NCBI GenBank assembly: GCA_947095585.1 | Contig: OX352761.1 | Coordinates: forward strand, 61,704,882-61,768,881 | Length of the DNA stretch: 64,000 bases | Source of the DNA: Nephrocerus scutellatus | Lineage: Eukaryota; Arthropoda; Insecta; Diptera; Pipunculidae | Direction: 5' to 3' | Program-made: the position numbers and the translations under genes | The notes under the pieces: model-generated | Seen by the model: the letters and a program-made list of their open reading frames with translations, nothing else | Told to the model about the DNA's origin: nothing | Database searches by the model: none | Shown: positions 49,301 to 61,869 of the stretch, in pieces | Position numbering within the stretch: position 1 is the stretch's first letter | Layout: every line of letters starts with the position of its first letter

Positions 49301-51219
49301 TTCCGAGTTTCATACGAATCCCTTGAGAAATGGCTTGGTTCCAAAAATCCCAAACCCTATTGGCCAGATCCCAGAATTACCATAGGAACAAGTCTTATAG
49401 TCACATATTAGTCCCACATTTCGAGTTTCATAGGAATCCCTTGAGAAATGGCTTGTTTCCAAAAATCCCAGGCCCTATTGGCCAGATCCCAGAGTTTCCA
49501 TAGGAACAAGTCTTATAGTCACATATTAGTCCTACATTCCGAGTTTCATATGAATCCCTTGAGAAATGGCTTGGTTCCAAAAATCCCAGACCCTATTGGC
49601 CAGATCCCAGAATTTCCATAGGAACAAGTCTTATAGTCACATATTAGTCCTACATTCCGAGTTTCATACGAATCCCTTGAGAAATGGCTTGGTTCCAAAA
49701 ATTCCCAGGCCCAATTGGCCAGATCCCAGAATTTCCATAGGAACAAGTCTTATAGTCACATATTAGTCCTACATTCCGAGTTTCATAGGAATCCCTTGAG
49801 AAATGGCTTGGTTCCAAAAATCCCAGGCCCTATTGGCCAGATCCCAGAATTTCCATAGGAACAAGTCTTATAGTCACATATTAGTCGCACATTCCGAGTT
49901 TCATACGAATCCCTTGAGAAATGGCTTGGTTCCAAAAATCCCAGACCCTATTGGCCAGATCCCAGAATTTCCATAGGAACAAGTCTTATAGTCACGTATT
50001 AGTCCCACATTCCGAGTTTCATACGAATCCCTTGAGAAATGGCTTGGTTCCAAAAATCCCAGACCCTATTGGCCAGATCCCAGAATTTCCATAGGAACAA
50101 GTCTTATAGTCACGTATTAGTCCCACATTCCGAGTTTCATACGAATCCCTTGAGAAATGGCTTGGTTCCAAAAATCCCAGACCCTATTGGCCAGATCCCA
50201 GAATTTCCATAGGAACAAGTCTTATAGTCACGTATTAGTCCCACATTCCGAGTTTCATACGAATCCCTTAAGAAATGGCTTGGTTCCAAAAATCCCAGTC
50301 CCTATTGGCCAGATCCCTGAATTTCCATAGGAAAAAGTCTTATAGTCACATATTAGTCCTACATTCCGAGTTTCATACGAATCCCTTGATAAATGGCTTG
50401 GTTCCAAAAATCCCAGGCCCTATTGGCCAGATCCCAGAATTTCCATAGGAACAGGTCTTATAGTCACATATTAGTCCCACATTCCGAGTTTCATACGAAT
50501 CCCTTGAGAAATGGCTTGGTTCCAAAAATCCCAGACGCTATTGGCCAGATCCCAGAATATCCATAGGAACAAGTCTTATAGTCACATATTAGTCCTACAT
50601 TCCGAGTTTCATACGAATCCCTTGAGAAATGGCTTGGTTCCAAAAATCCCAGACCCTATTGGCCAGATCCCAGAATTTCCATAGGAACAAGTCTTATAGT
50701 CACATATTAGTCCTACATTCCGAGTTTCATACGAATCCCTTGAGAAATGGCTTGGTTCCAAAAATCCCAGACCCTATTGGCCAGATCCCAGAATTTCCAT
50801 AGGAACAAGTCTTATAGTCACATATTAGTCCCACATTTCGAGTTTCATAGGAATCCCTTGAGAAATGGCTTGGTTCCAAAAATCCCAGGCCCTATTGGCC
50901 AGATCCCAGAGTTTCCATAGGAACAAGTCTTATAGTCACATATTAGTCCTACATTCCGAGTTTCATATAAATCCCTTGAGAAATGGCTTGATTCCAAAAA
51001 TCCCAGACCCTATTGGTCAGATCCATGAATTTCCATAGGAACAAGTCTTATAGTCACATATTAGTCCTACATTCCGAGTTTCATACGAATCCCTTGAGAA
51101 ATGGCTTGGTTCCAAAAATTCCCAGGCCCTATTGGCCAGATCCCAGAATTTCCATAGGAACAAGTCTTATAGTCACATATTAGTCCCACATTCCGAGTTT
51201 CATACGAAACCCTTGAGAA
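46381..51219 (+). repeat. Right-type higher-order unit c, with a 17-monomer tandem duplication
   Basis: About 47,210-49,213 is repeated at 49,214-51,221 with a 2,004-bp shift. That is 17 x 118 + 2 - 4, the -4 being a private deletion of gtca at about 48,694. Anchors: aaaccc 47,348 to 49,352, gacgc 48,530 to 50,534, and gattcc 48,982 to 50,990 (shift 2,008 after the 4-bp deletion). The gaaaccc monomer at 49,197 marks the end of one unit and recurs at about 51,205. Confidence 0.83.
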
Positions 51220-51529
51220 ATGGCTTGGTTCCAAAAATCCCAGACCCTATTGGCCAGATCCCAGAATTTCCATAGGAACAAGTCTTATAGTCACATATTA
51301 GTCCCACATTTCGAGTTTCATAGGAATCCCTTGAGAAATGGCTTGGTTCCAAAAATCCCAGGCCCTATTCGCCAGATCCCAGAATTTCCATATGAACAAG
51401 TCTTATAGTCACATATTAGTCCTAGATTCCGAGTTTCATATGAATCCCTTGAGAAATGGCTTGGTTCCAAAAATCCCAGACCCTATTGGCCAGATCCCAG
51501 AATTTCCATAGGAACAAGTCTTATAGTCA

Positions 51530-53790
51530 CATATTAGTCCCATATTTCGAGTTTCATAGGAATCCCTTGAGAAATGGCTTGTTTCCAAAAATCCCAGGCC
51601 CTATTGGCCAGATCCCAGAGTTTCCATAGGAACAAGTCTTATAGTCACATATTAGTCCTACATTCCGAGTTTCATATGAATCCCTTGAGAAATGACTTGG
51701 TTCCAAAAATCCCAGACCCTATTGGCCAGATCCCAGAATTTCCATAGGAACAAGTCTTATAGTCACATATTAGTCCTACATTCCGAGTTTCCTACGAATC
51801 CCTTGAGAAATGGCTTGGTTCCAAAAATTCCCAGGCCCAATTGGCCAGATCCCAGAATTTCCATAGGAACAAGTCTTATAGTCACATATTAGTCCTACAT
51901 TCCGAGTTTCATAGGAATCCCTTGAGAAATGGCTTGGTTCCAAAAATCCCAGGCCCTATTGGCCAGATCCCAGAATTTCCATAGGAACAAGTCTTATAGT
52001 CATATATTAGTCGCACATTCCGAGTTTCATACGAATCCCTTGAGAAATGGCTTGGTTCCAAAAATCCCAGACCCTATTGGCCAGATCCCAGAATTTCCAT
52101 AGGAACAAGTCTTATAGTCACGTATTAGTCCCACATTCCGAGTTTCATACGAATCCCTTGAGAAATGGCTTGGTTCCAAAAATCCCAGACCCTATTGGCC
52201 AGATCCCAGAATTTCCATAGGAACAAGTCTTATAGTCACGTATTAGTCCCACATTCCGAGTTTCATACGAATCCCTTAAGAAATGGCTTGGTTCCAAAAA
52301 TCCCAGTCCCTATTGGCCAGATCCCAGAATTTCCATAGGAACAAGTCTTATAGTCACATATTAGTCCTACATTCCGAGTTTCATACGAATCCCTTGAGAA
52401 ATGGCTTGGTTCCAAAAATCCCAGGCCCTATTGGCCAGATCCCAGAATTTCCATAGGAAAAAGTCTTATAGTCACATATTAGTCCTACATTCCGAGTTTC
52501 ATACGAATCCCTTGATAAATGGCTTGGTTCCAAAAATCCCAGGCCCTATTGGCCAGATCCCAGAATTTCCATAGGAACAGGTCTTATAGTCACATATTAG
52601 TCCCACATTCCGAGTTTCATACGAATCCCTTGAGAAATGGCTTGGTTCCAAAAATCCCAGACGCTATTGGCCAGATCCCAGAATATCCATAGGAACAAGT
52701 CTTATAGTCACATATTAGTCCTACATTCCGAGTTTCATACGAATCCCTTGAGAAATGGCTTGGTTCCAAAAATCCCAGACCCTATTGGCCAGATCCCAGA
52801 ATTTCCATAGGAACAAGTCTTATAGTCACGTATTAGTCCCACATTCCGAGTTTCATACGAATCCCTTGAGAAATGGCTTGGTTCCAAAAATCCCAGACCC
52901 TATTGGCCAGATCCCAGAATTTCCATAGGAACAGGTCTTATAGTCACATATTAGTCCTACATTCCGAGTTTCATACGAATCCCTTGATAAATGGCTTGGT
53001 TCCAAAAATCCCAGGCCCTATTGGCCAGATCCCAGAATTTCCATAGGAACAGGTCTTATAGTCACATATTAGTCCCACATTCCGAGTTTCATACGAATCC
53101 CTTGAGAAATGGCTTGGTTCCAAAAATCCCAGACGCTATTGGCCAGATCCCAGAATATCCATAGGAACAAGTCTTATAGTCACATATTAGTCCTACATTC
53201 CGAGTTTCATACGAATCCCTTGAGAAATGGCTTGGTTCCAAAAATCCCAGACCCTATTGGCCAGATCCCAGAATTTCCATAGGAACAAGTCTTATAGTCA
53301 CGTATTAGTCCCACATTCCGAGTTTCATACGAATCCCTTGAGAAATGGCTTGGTTCCAAAAATCCCAGACCCTATTGGCCAGATCCCAGAATTTCCATAG
53401 GAACAAGTATTATAGTCACGTATTAGTCCCACATTCCGAGTTTCATACGAATCCCTTGAGAAATGACTTGCTTCCAAAAATCCCAGACCCTATTGGCCAG
53501 ATCCCAGAATTTCCATAGGAACAAGTCTAATAGTCACATATTAGTCCCACTTTCCGAGTTTCATACGAATCCCTTGAGAAATGGCTTGGTTCCAAAAATC
53601 CCAGACCCTATTGCCCAGATCCCAGAATTTCCATAGGAACAAGTCTTATAGTCACATATTAGTCCTACATTCCGAGTTTCATATGAAACCCTTGAAAATG
53701 GCTTGGTTCCAAAAATCCCAGACCCTATTGGCCAGATCCCAGAATTTCCATAGGAACAAGTCTTATAGTCACATATTAGTCCTACATTCC
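51530..53790 (+). repeat. 2.3-kb block duplicated at offset 6,968, copy 1
   Basis: This matches 58,498-60,758. Anchors: 51,692 to 58,660, gacgc 52,660 to 59,628 and 53,132 to 60,100, and the rare atatgaaaccc/cttgaaaatgg monomer 53,681 to 60,649. It includes the 472-bp gacgc doubling and a weak cassette-K relative at 53,409-53,560. The block is separated from its copy by the 12- and 9-monomer amplifications. Confidence 0.83.
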
Positions 53791-56461
53791 GAGTTTCATA
53801 CGAATCCCTTGAGAAATGGCTTGGTTCCAAAAATTCCCAGGCCCTATTGGCCAGATCCCAGAATTTCCATAGGAACAAGTCTTATAGTCACATATTAGTC
53901 CCACATTCCGAGTTTCATACGAAACCCTTGAGAAATGGCTTGGTTCCAAAAATCCCAGACCCTATTGGCCAGATCCCAGAATTTCCATAGGAACAAGTCT
54001 TATAGTCACATATTAGTCCCACATTTCGAGTTTCATAGGAATCCCTTGAGAAATGGCTTGGTTCCAAAAATCCCAGGCCCTATTCGCCAGATCCCAGAAT
54101 TTCCATATGAACAAGTCTTATAGTCACATATTAGTCCTAGATTCCGAGTTTCATATGAATCCCTTGAGAAATGGCTTGGTTCCAAAAATCCCAGACCCTA
54201 TTGGCCAGATCCCAGAATTTCCATAGGAACAAGTCTTATAGTCACATATTAGTCCTACATTCCGAGTTTCATACGAATCCCTTGAGAAATGGCTTGGTTC
54301 CAAAAATTCCCAGGCCCTATTGGCCAGATCCCAGAATTTCCATAGGAACAAGTCTTATAGTCACATATTAGTCCTACATTCCGAGTTTCATAGGAATCCC
54401 TTGGGAAATGGCTTGGTTCAAAAAATCCCAGGCCCTATTGGCCAGATCCCAGAATTTCTATAGGAAAAAGTCTTATAGTCACATATTAGTCGCACATTCC
54501 GAGTTTCATACGAATCCCTTGAGAAATGGCTTGGTTCCAAAAATCCCAGACCCTATTGGCCAGATCCCAGAATTTCCATAGGAACACGTCTTATAGTCAC
54601 GTATTAGTCCCACATTCCGAGTTTCATACGAATCCCTTGAGAAATGGCTTGGTTCCAAAAATCCCAGGCCCTATTGGTCAGATCCCAGAATTTCCATAGG
54701 AACAAGTCTTATAGTCACATATTAGTCCTACATTCCGAGTTTCATACGAATCCCTTGAGAAATGGCTTGGTTCCAAAAATCCCAGACCCTATTGGCCAGA
54801 TCCCAGAATTTCCATAGGAACAAGTCTTATAGTCACATATTAGTCCTACATTCCGAGTTTCATACGAATCCCTTGAGAAATGGCTTGGTTCCAAAAATCC
54901 CAAACCCTATTGGCCAGATCCCAGAATTACCATAGGAACAAGTCTTATAGTCACATATTAGTCCCACATTTCGAGTTTCATAGGAATCCCTTGAGAAATG
55001 GCTTGTTTCCAAAAATCCCAGGCCCTATTGGCCAGATCCCAGAATTTCCATAGGAACAAGTATTATAGTCACGTATTAGTCCCACATTCCGAGTTTCATA
55101 CGAATCCCTTGAGAAATGACTTGCTTCCAAAAATCCCAGACCCTATTGGCCAGATCCCAGAATTTCCATAGGAACAAGTCTTATAGTCACATATTAGTCC
55201 TACATTCCGAGTTTCATACGAATCCCTTGAGAAATGGCTTGGTTCCAAAAATTCCCAGGCCCTATTGGCCAGATCCCAGAATTTCCATAGGAACAAGTCT
55301 TATAGTCACATATTAGTCCCACATTCCGAGTTTCATACGAAACCCTTGAGAAATGGCTTGGTTCCAAAAATCCCAGACCCTATTGGCCAGATCCCAGAAT
55401 TTCCATAGGAACAAGTCTTATAGTCACATATTAGTCCCACATTTCGAGTTTCATAGGAATCCCTTGAGAAATGGCTTGGTTCCAAAAATCCCAGGCCCTA
55501 TTCGCCAGATCCCAGAATTTCCATATGAACAAGTCTTATAGTCACATATTAGTCCTAGATTCCGAGTTTCATATGAATCCCTTGAGAAATGGCTTGGTTC
55601 CAAAAATCCCAGACCCTATTGGCCAGATCCCAGAATTTCCATAGGAACAAGTCTTATAGTCACATATTAGTCCTACATTCCGAGTTTCATACGAATCCCT
55701 TGAGAAATGGCTTGGTTCCAAAAATTCCCAGGCCCTATTGGCCAGATCCCAGAATTTCCATAGGAACAAGTCTTATAGTCACATATTAGTCCTACATTCC
55801 GAGTTTCATAGGAATCCCTTGGGAAATGGCTTGGTTCAAAAAATCCCAGGCCCTATTGGCCAGATCCCAGAATTTCTATAGGAAAAAGTCTTATAGTCAC
55901 ATATTAGTCGCACATTCCGAGTTTCATACGAATCCCTTGAGAAATGGCTTGGTTCCAAAAATCCCAGACCCTATTGGCCAGATCCCAGAATTTCCATAGG
56001 AACACGTCTTATAGTCACGTATTAGTCCCACATTCCGAGTTTCATACGAATCCCTTGAGAAATGGCTTGGTTCCAAAAATCCCAGGCCCTATTGGTCAGA
56101 TCCCAGAATTTCCATAGGAACAAGTCTTATAGTCACATATTAGTCCTACATTCCGAGTTTCATACGAATCCCTTGAGAAATGGCTTGGTTCCAAAAATCC
56201 CAGACCCTATTGGCCAGATCCCAGAATTTCCATAGGAACAAGTCTTATAGTCACATATTAGTCCTACATTCCGAGTTTCATACGAATCCCTTGAGAAATG
56301 GCTTGGTTCCAAAAATCCCAAACCCTATTGGCCAGATCCCAGAATTACCATAGGAACAAGTCTTATAGTCACATATTAGTCCCACATTTCGAGTTTCATA
56401 GGAATCCCTTGAGAAATGGCTTGTTTCCAAAAATCCCAGGCCCTATTGGCCAGATCCCAGA
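53715..56461 (+). repeat. 12-monomer tandem duplication (1,418-bp period)
   Basis: About 53,715-55,043 matches 55,133-56,461. Anchors: 53,935 to 55,353, 54,171 to 55,589, aacacg 54,583 to 56,001, aaaccc 54,902 to 56,320. 1,418 is 12 x 118 plus two 119-bp monomers. Near 55,040-55,130 a piece of the cassette-K-like run (agtattatag, aatgacttgcttcc) interrupts the second unit start. Confidence 0.85.
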
Positions 56462-59160
56462 GTTTCCATAGGAACAAGTCTAATAGTCACATATTGGTCC
56501 TACATTCCGAGTTTCATATGAATCCCTTGAGAAATGGCTTGGTTCCAAAAATCCCAGACCCTATTGGCCAGATCCCAGAATTTCCATAGGAACAAGTCTT
56601 ATAGTCACATATTAGTCCTACATTCCGAGTTTCATACGAATCCCTTGAGAAATGGCTTGGTTCCAAAAATTCCCAGGCCCAATTGGCCAGATCCCAGAAT
56701 TTCCATAGGAACAAGTCTTATAGTCACATATTAGTCCTACATTCCGAGTTTCATAGGAATCCCTTGGGAAATGGCTTGGTTCAAAAAATCCCAGGCCCTA
56801 TTGGCCAGATCCCAGAATTTCCATAGGAACAAGTCTTATAGTCACATATTAGTCCTACATTCCGAGTTTCATAGGAATCCCTTGGGAAATGGCTTGGTTC
56901 AAAAAATCCCAGGCCCTATTGGCCAGATCCCAGAATTTCTATAGGAAAAAGTCTTATAGTCACATATTAGTCGCACATTCCGAGTTTCATACGAATCCCT
57001 TGAGAAATGGCTTGGTTCCAAAAATCCCAGACCCTATTGGCCAGATCCCAGAATTTCCATAGGAACACGTCTTATAGTCACGTATTAGTCCCACATTCCG
57101 AGTTTCATACGAATCCCTTGAGAAATGGCTTGGTTCCAAAAATCCCAGGCCCTATTGGTCAGATCCCAGAATTTCCATAGGAACAAGTCTTATAGTCACA
57201 TATTAGTCCTACATTCCGAGTTTCATACGAATCCCTTGAGAAATGGCTTGGTTCCAAAAATCCCAGACCCTATTGGCCAGATCCCAGAATTTCCATAGGA
57301 ACAAGTCTTATAGTCACATATTAGTCCTACATTCCGAGTTTCATACGAATCCCTTGAGAAATGGCTTGGTTCCAAAAATCCCAAACCCTATTGGCCAGAT
57401 CCCAGAATTACCATAGGAACAAGTCTTATAGTCACATATTAGTCCCACATTTCGAGTTTCATAGGAATCCCTTGAGAAATGGCTTGTTTCCAAAAATCCC
57501 AGGCCCTATTGGCCAGATCCCAGAGTTTCCATAGGAACAAGTCTAATAGTCACATATTGGTCCTACATTCCGAGTTTCATATGAATCCCTTGAGAAATGG
57601 CTTGGTTCCAAAAATCCCAGACCCTATTGGCCAGATCCCAGAATTTCCATAGGAACAAGTCTTATAGTCACATATTAGTCCTACATTCCGAGTTTCATAC
57701 GAATCCCTTGAGAAATGGCTGGGTTCCAAAAATTCCCAGGCCCAATTGGCCAGATCCCAGAATTTCCATAGGAACAAGTCTTATAGTCACATATTAGTCC
57801 TACATTCTGAGTTTCATAGGAATCCCTTGAGAAATGGCTTGGTTCCAAAAATCCCAGGCCCTATTGGCCAGATCCCAGAATTTCCATAGGAACAAGTCTT
57901 ATAGTCACATATTAGTCGCACATTCCGAGTTTCATACGAATCCCTTGAGAAATGGCTTGGTTCCAAAAATCCCAGACCCTATTGGCCAGATCCCAGAATT
58001 TCCATAGGAACAAGTCTTATAGTCACGTATTAGTCCCACATTCCGAGTTTCATACGAATCCCTTGAGAAATGGCTTGGTTCCAAAAATCCCAGACCCAAT
58101 TGGCCAGATCCCAGAATTTCCATAGGAACACGTCTTATAGTCACGTATTAGTCCCACATTCCGAGTTTCATACGAATCCCTTGAGAAATGGCTTGGTTCC
58201 AAAAATCCCAGGCCCTATTGGTCAGATCCCAGAATTTGCATAGGAACAAGTCTTATAGTCACATATTAGTCCTACATTCCGAGTTTCATACGAATCCCTT
58301 GAGAAATGGCTTGGTTCCAAAAATCCCAGACCCTATTGGCCAGATCCCAGAATTTCCATAGGAACAAGTCTTATAGTTACATATTAGTCCTACATTCCGA
58401 GTTTCATACGAATCCCTTGAGAAATGGCTTGGTTCCAAAAATCCCAAACCCTATTGGCCAGATCCCAGAATTACCATAGGAACAAGTCTTATAGTCACAT
58501 ATTAGTCCCACATTTCGAGTTTCATAGGAATCCCTTGAGAAATGGCTTGTTTCCAAAAATCCCAGGCCCTATTGGCCAGATCCCAGAGTTTCCATAGGAA
58601 CAAGTCTAATAGTCACATATTGGTCCTACATTCCGAGTTTCATATGAATCCCTTGAGAAATGGCTTGGTTCCAAAAATCCCAGACCCTATTGGCCAGATC
58701 CCAGAATTTCCATAGGAACAAGTCTTATAGTCACATATTAGTCCTACATTCCGAGTTTCATACGAATCCCTTGAGAAATGGCTTGGTTCCAAAAATTCCC
58801 AGGCCCAATTGGCCAGATCCCAGAATTTCCATAGGAACAAGTCTTATAGTCACATATTAGTCCTACATTCTGAGTTTCATAGGAATCCCTTGAGAAATGG
58901 CTTGGTTCCAAAAATCCCAGGCCCTATTGGCCAGATCCCAGAATTTCCATAGGAACAAGTCTTATAGTCACATATTAGTCGCACATTCCGAGTTTCATAC
59001 GAATCCCTTGAGAAATGGCTTGGTTCCAAAAATCCCAGACCCTATTGGCCAGATCCCAGAATTTCCATAGGAACAAGTCTTATAGTCACGTATTAGTCCC
59101 ACATTCCGAGTTTCATACGAATCCCTTGAGAAATGGCTTGGTTCCAAAAATCCCAGACCC
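55730..59160 (+). repeat. 9-monomer tandem amplification, three copies (1,063-bp period)
   Basis: Anchors: aaaccc/gaattacc at 56,320, 57,383 and 58,446; the cccaattggcc run at 56,534, 57,597 and 58,660; aacacg at 56,001, 57,064 and 58,127. The marks cttgggaaatgg with ttcaaaaaatccc (55,831, 56,894) are in the first two units only. attctgag (57,803, 58,866) and ttggtcc after ctaatag are later shared marks. The unit is 9 x 118 + 1. Confidence 0.87.
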
Positions 59161-60758
59161 TATTGGCCAGATCCCAGAATTTCCATAGGAACAAGTCTTA
59201 TAGTCACGTATTAGTCCCACATTCCGAGTTTCATACGAATCCCTTAAGAAATGGCTTGGTTCCAAAAATCCCAGTCCCTATTGGCCAGATCCCAGAATTT
59301 CCATAGGAACAAGTCTTATAGTCACATATTAGTCCTACATTCCGAGTTTCATACGAATCCCTTGAGAAATGGCTTGGTTCCAAAAATCCCAGGCCCTATT
59401 GGCCAGATCCCAGAATTTCCATAGGAAAAAGTCTTATAGTCACATATTAGTCCTACATTCCGAGTTTCATACGAATCCCTTGATAAATGGCTTGGTTCCA
59501 AAAATCCCAGGCCCTATTGGCCAGATCCCAGAATTTCCATAGGAACAGGTCTTATAGTCACATATTAGTCCCACATTCCGAGTTTCATACGAATCCCTTG
59601 AGAAATGGCTTGGTTCCAAAAATCCCAGACGCTATTGGCCAGATCCCAGAATATCCATAGGAACAAGTCTTATAGTCACATATTAGTCCTACATTCCGAG
59701 TTTCATACGAATCCCTTGAGAAATGGCTTGGTTCCAAAAATCCCAGACCCTATTGGCCAGATCCCAGAATTTCCATAGGAACAAGTCTTATAGTCACGTA
59801 TTAGTCCCACATTCCGAGTTTCATACGAATCCCTTGAGAAATGGCTTGGTTCCAAAAATCCCAGACCCTATTGGCCAGATCCCAGAATTTCCATAGGAAC
59901 AGGTCTTATAGTCACATATTAGTCCTACATTCCGAGTTTCATACGAATCCCTTGATAAATGGCTTGGTTCCAAAAATCCCAGGCCCTATTGGCCAGATCC
60001 CAGAATTTCCATAGGAACAGGTCTTATAGTCCCATATTAGTCCCACATTCCGAGTTTCATACGAATCCCTTGAGAAATGGCTTGGTTCCAAAAATCCCAG
60101 ACGCTATTGGCCAGATCCCAGAATATCCATAGGAACAAGTCTTATAGTCACATATTAGTCCTACATTCCGAGTTTCATACGAATCCCTTGAGAAATGGCT
60201 TGGTTCCAAAAATCCCAGACCCTATTGGCCAGATCCCAGAATTTCCATAGGAACAAGTCTTATAGTCACGTATTAGTCCCACATTCCGAGTTTCATACGA
60301 ATCCCTTGAGAAATGGCTTGGTTCCAAAAATCCCAGACCCTATTGGTCAGATCCCAGAATTTCCATAGGAACAAGTATTATAGTCACGTATTAGTCCCAC
60401 ATTCCGAGTTTCATACGAATCCCTTGAGAATTGACTTGCTTCCAAAAATCCCAGACCCTATTGGCCAGATCCCAGAATTTCCATAGGAACAAGTCTAATA
60501 GTCACATATTAGTCCTACATTCCGAGTTTCATACGAATCCCTTGAGAAATGGCTTGGTTCCAAAAATCCTAGACCCTATTGGCCAGATCCCAGAATTTCC
60601 ATAGGAACAAGTCTTATAGTCACATATTAGTCCTACATTCCGAGTTTCATATGAAACCCTTGAAAATGGCTTGGTTCCAAAAATCCCAGACCCTATTGGC
60701 CAGATCCCAGAATTTCCATAGGAACAAGTCTTATAGTCACATATTAGTCCTACATTCC
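58498..60758 (+). repeat. 2.3-kb block duplicated at offset 6,968, copy 2
   Basis: Second copy of 51,530-53,790. Its 5' part overlaps the third unit of the 1,063-bp amplification, so both descend from the same kind of sequence. Private changes include tagtcccatatt near 60,031, gagaattgac near 60,430 and tattggtcag near 60,346. Confidence 0.82.
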
Positions 60759-61869
60759 GAGTTTCATATGAATCCCTTGAGAAATGGCTTGGTTCCAAAA
60801 ATTCCAGACCCTATTAGCCAGATCCCAGAATTTCCATAGGAACAAGTCTTATAGTCACATATTAGTCCTACATTCCGAGTTTCATACGAATCCCTTGAGA
60901 AATGGCTTGGTTCCAAAAATCCCAGGCCCTATTGGCCAGATCCCAGAATTTCCATAGGAACAAGTATTATAGTCACATATTAGTCCCACATTCCGAGTTT
61001 CATACGAATCCCTTGAGAAATGGCTTGGTTCTAAGAATCCCAGACCCTATTGGCCAGATCCCAGAATTTCCATAGGAACAAGTCTTATAGTCACGTATTA
61101 GTCCCACATTCCGAGTTTCATACGAATCCCTTGAGAAATGGCTTGGTTCCAAAAATCCCAGACCCTATTGGCCAGATCCCAGAATTTCCATACGAACAAG
61201 TCTTATAGTCACATATTAGTCCTACATTCCGAGTTTCATAGGAATCCCTTGAGAAATGGCTTGGTTCCAAAATTCCCAGACCCCAGAATTTCCATAGGAA
61301 CAAGTCTAATAGTCACATATTAGTCCCACATTCCGAGTTTCATACGAATCTCTTGAGAAATGGCTTGGTTCCAAAAATCCCAGACCCTATTGGCCAGATC
61401 CCAGTCCATAGGAACAAGTCTTATAGTCACATATTAGTCCTACCTTCCGAGTTTCATACGAATCCCTTGAGAAATGGCTTGGTTCCAAAAATTCCAGGCC
61501 CTATTAGCCAGATCCCAGAATATCCATAGGAACAAGTCTTATAGTCACATATTAGTCCTACATTCCGAGTTTCATACGAATCCCTTGAGAAATGGCTTGG
61601 TTCCAAAAATCCCAGACCCTATTGGCCAGATCCCAGAATTTCCATAGGAACAAGTCTTATAGTCACGTATTAGTCCCACATTCCGAGTTTCATACGAATC
61701 CCTTGAGAAATGGCTTGGTTCCAAAAATCCCAGACCCTATTGGCCAGATCCCAGAATTTCCATAGGAACAGGTCTTATAGTCACATATTAGTCCTACATT
61801 CCGAGTTTCATACGAATCCCTTGATAAATGGCTTGGTTCCAAAAATCCCAGGCCCTATTGGCCAGATCC
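60759..61869 (+). repeat. Mosaic segment with transition-zone material
   Basis: The ttctaagaatccc mark at 61,028 and the monomers after it match 34,841 and 30,027, far upstream. The match then skips about 460 bp (four monomers including the 11-bp deletion) before resuming in cassette X. Monomers with attccaggccctattagcc (about 61,490) and tacgaac (about 61,191) are private. Confidence 0.75.
61118..61410 (+). repeat. Deletion cassette X, copy 3 (partial)
   Basis: This has the 14-bp deletion (about 61,282, with aagtctaatag after it) and the 4-bp deletion (about 61,402, cccagtccatagg) in the same order as 30,603-30,880. The 11-bp-deletion monomer is absent. It is about 25.7 kb from copy 2 and 30.5 kb from copy 1. 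Confidence 0.87.

Noticed and set aside
53610..53622. A right-half example of the 117-bp attgccag monomer.
   Set aside because: The sequence reads attgcccagatccc, a substitution in attggccag with normal length, so the 117-bp class still ends near 34.05 kb.
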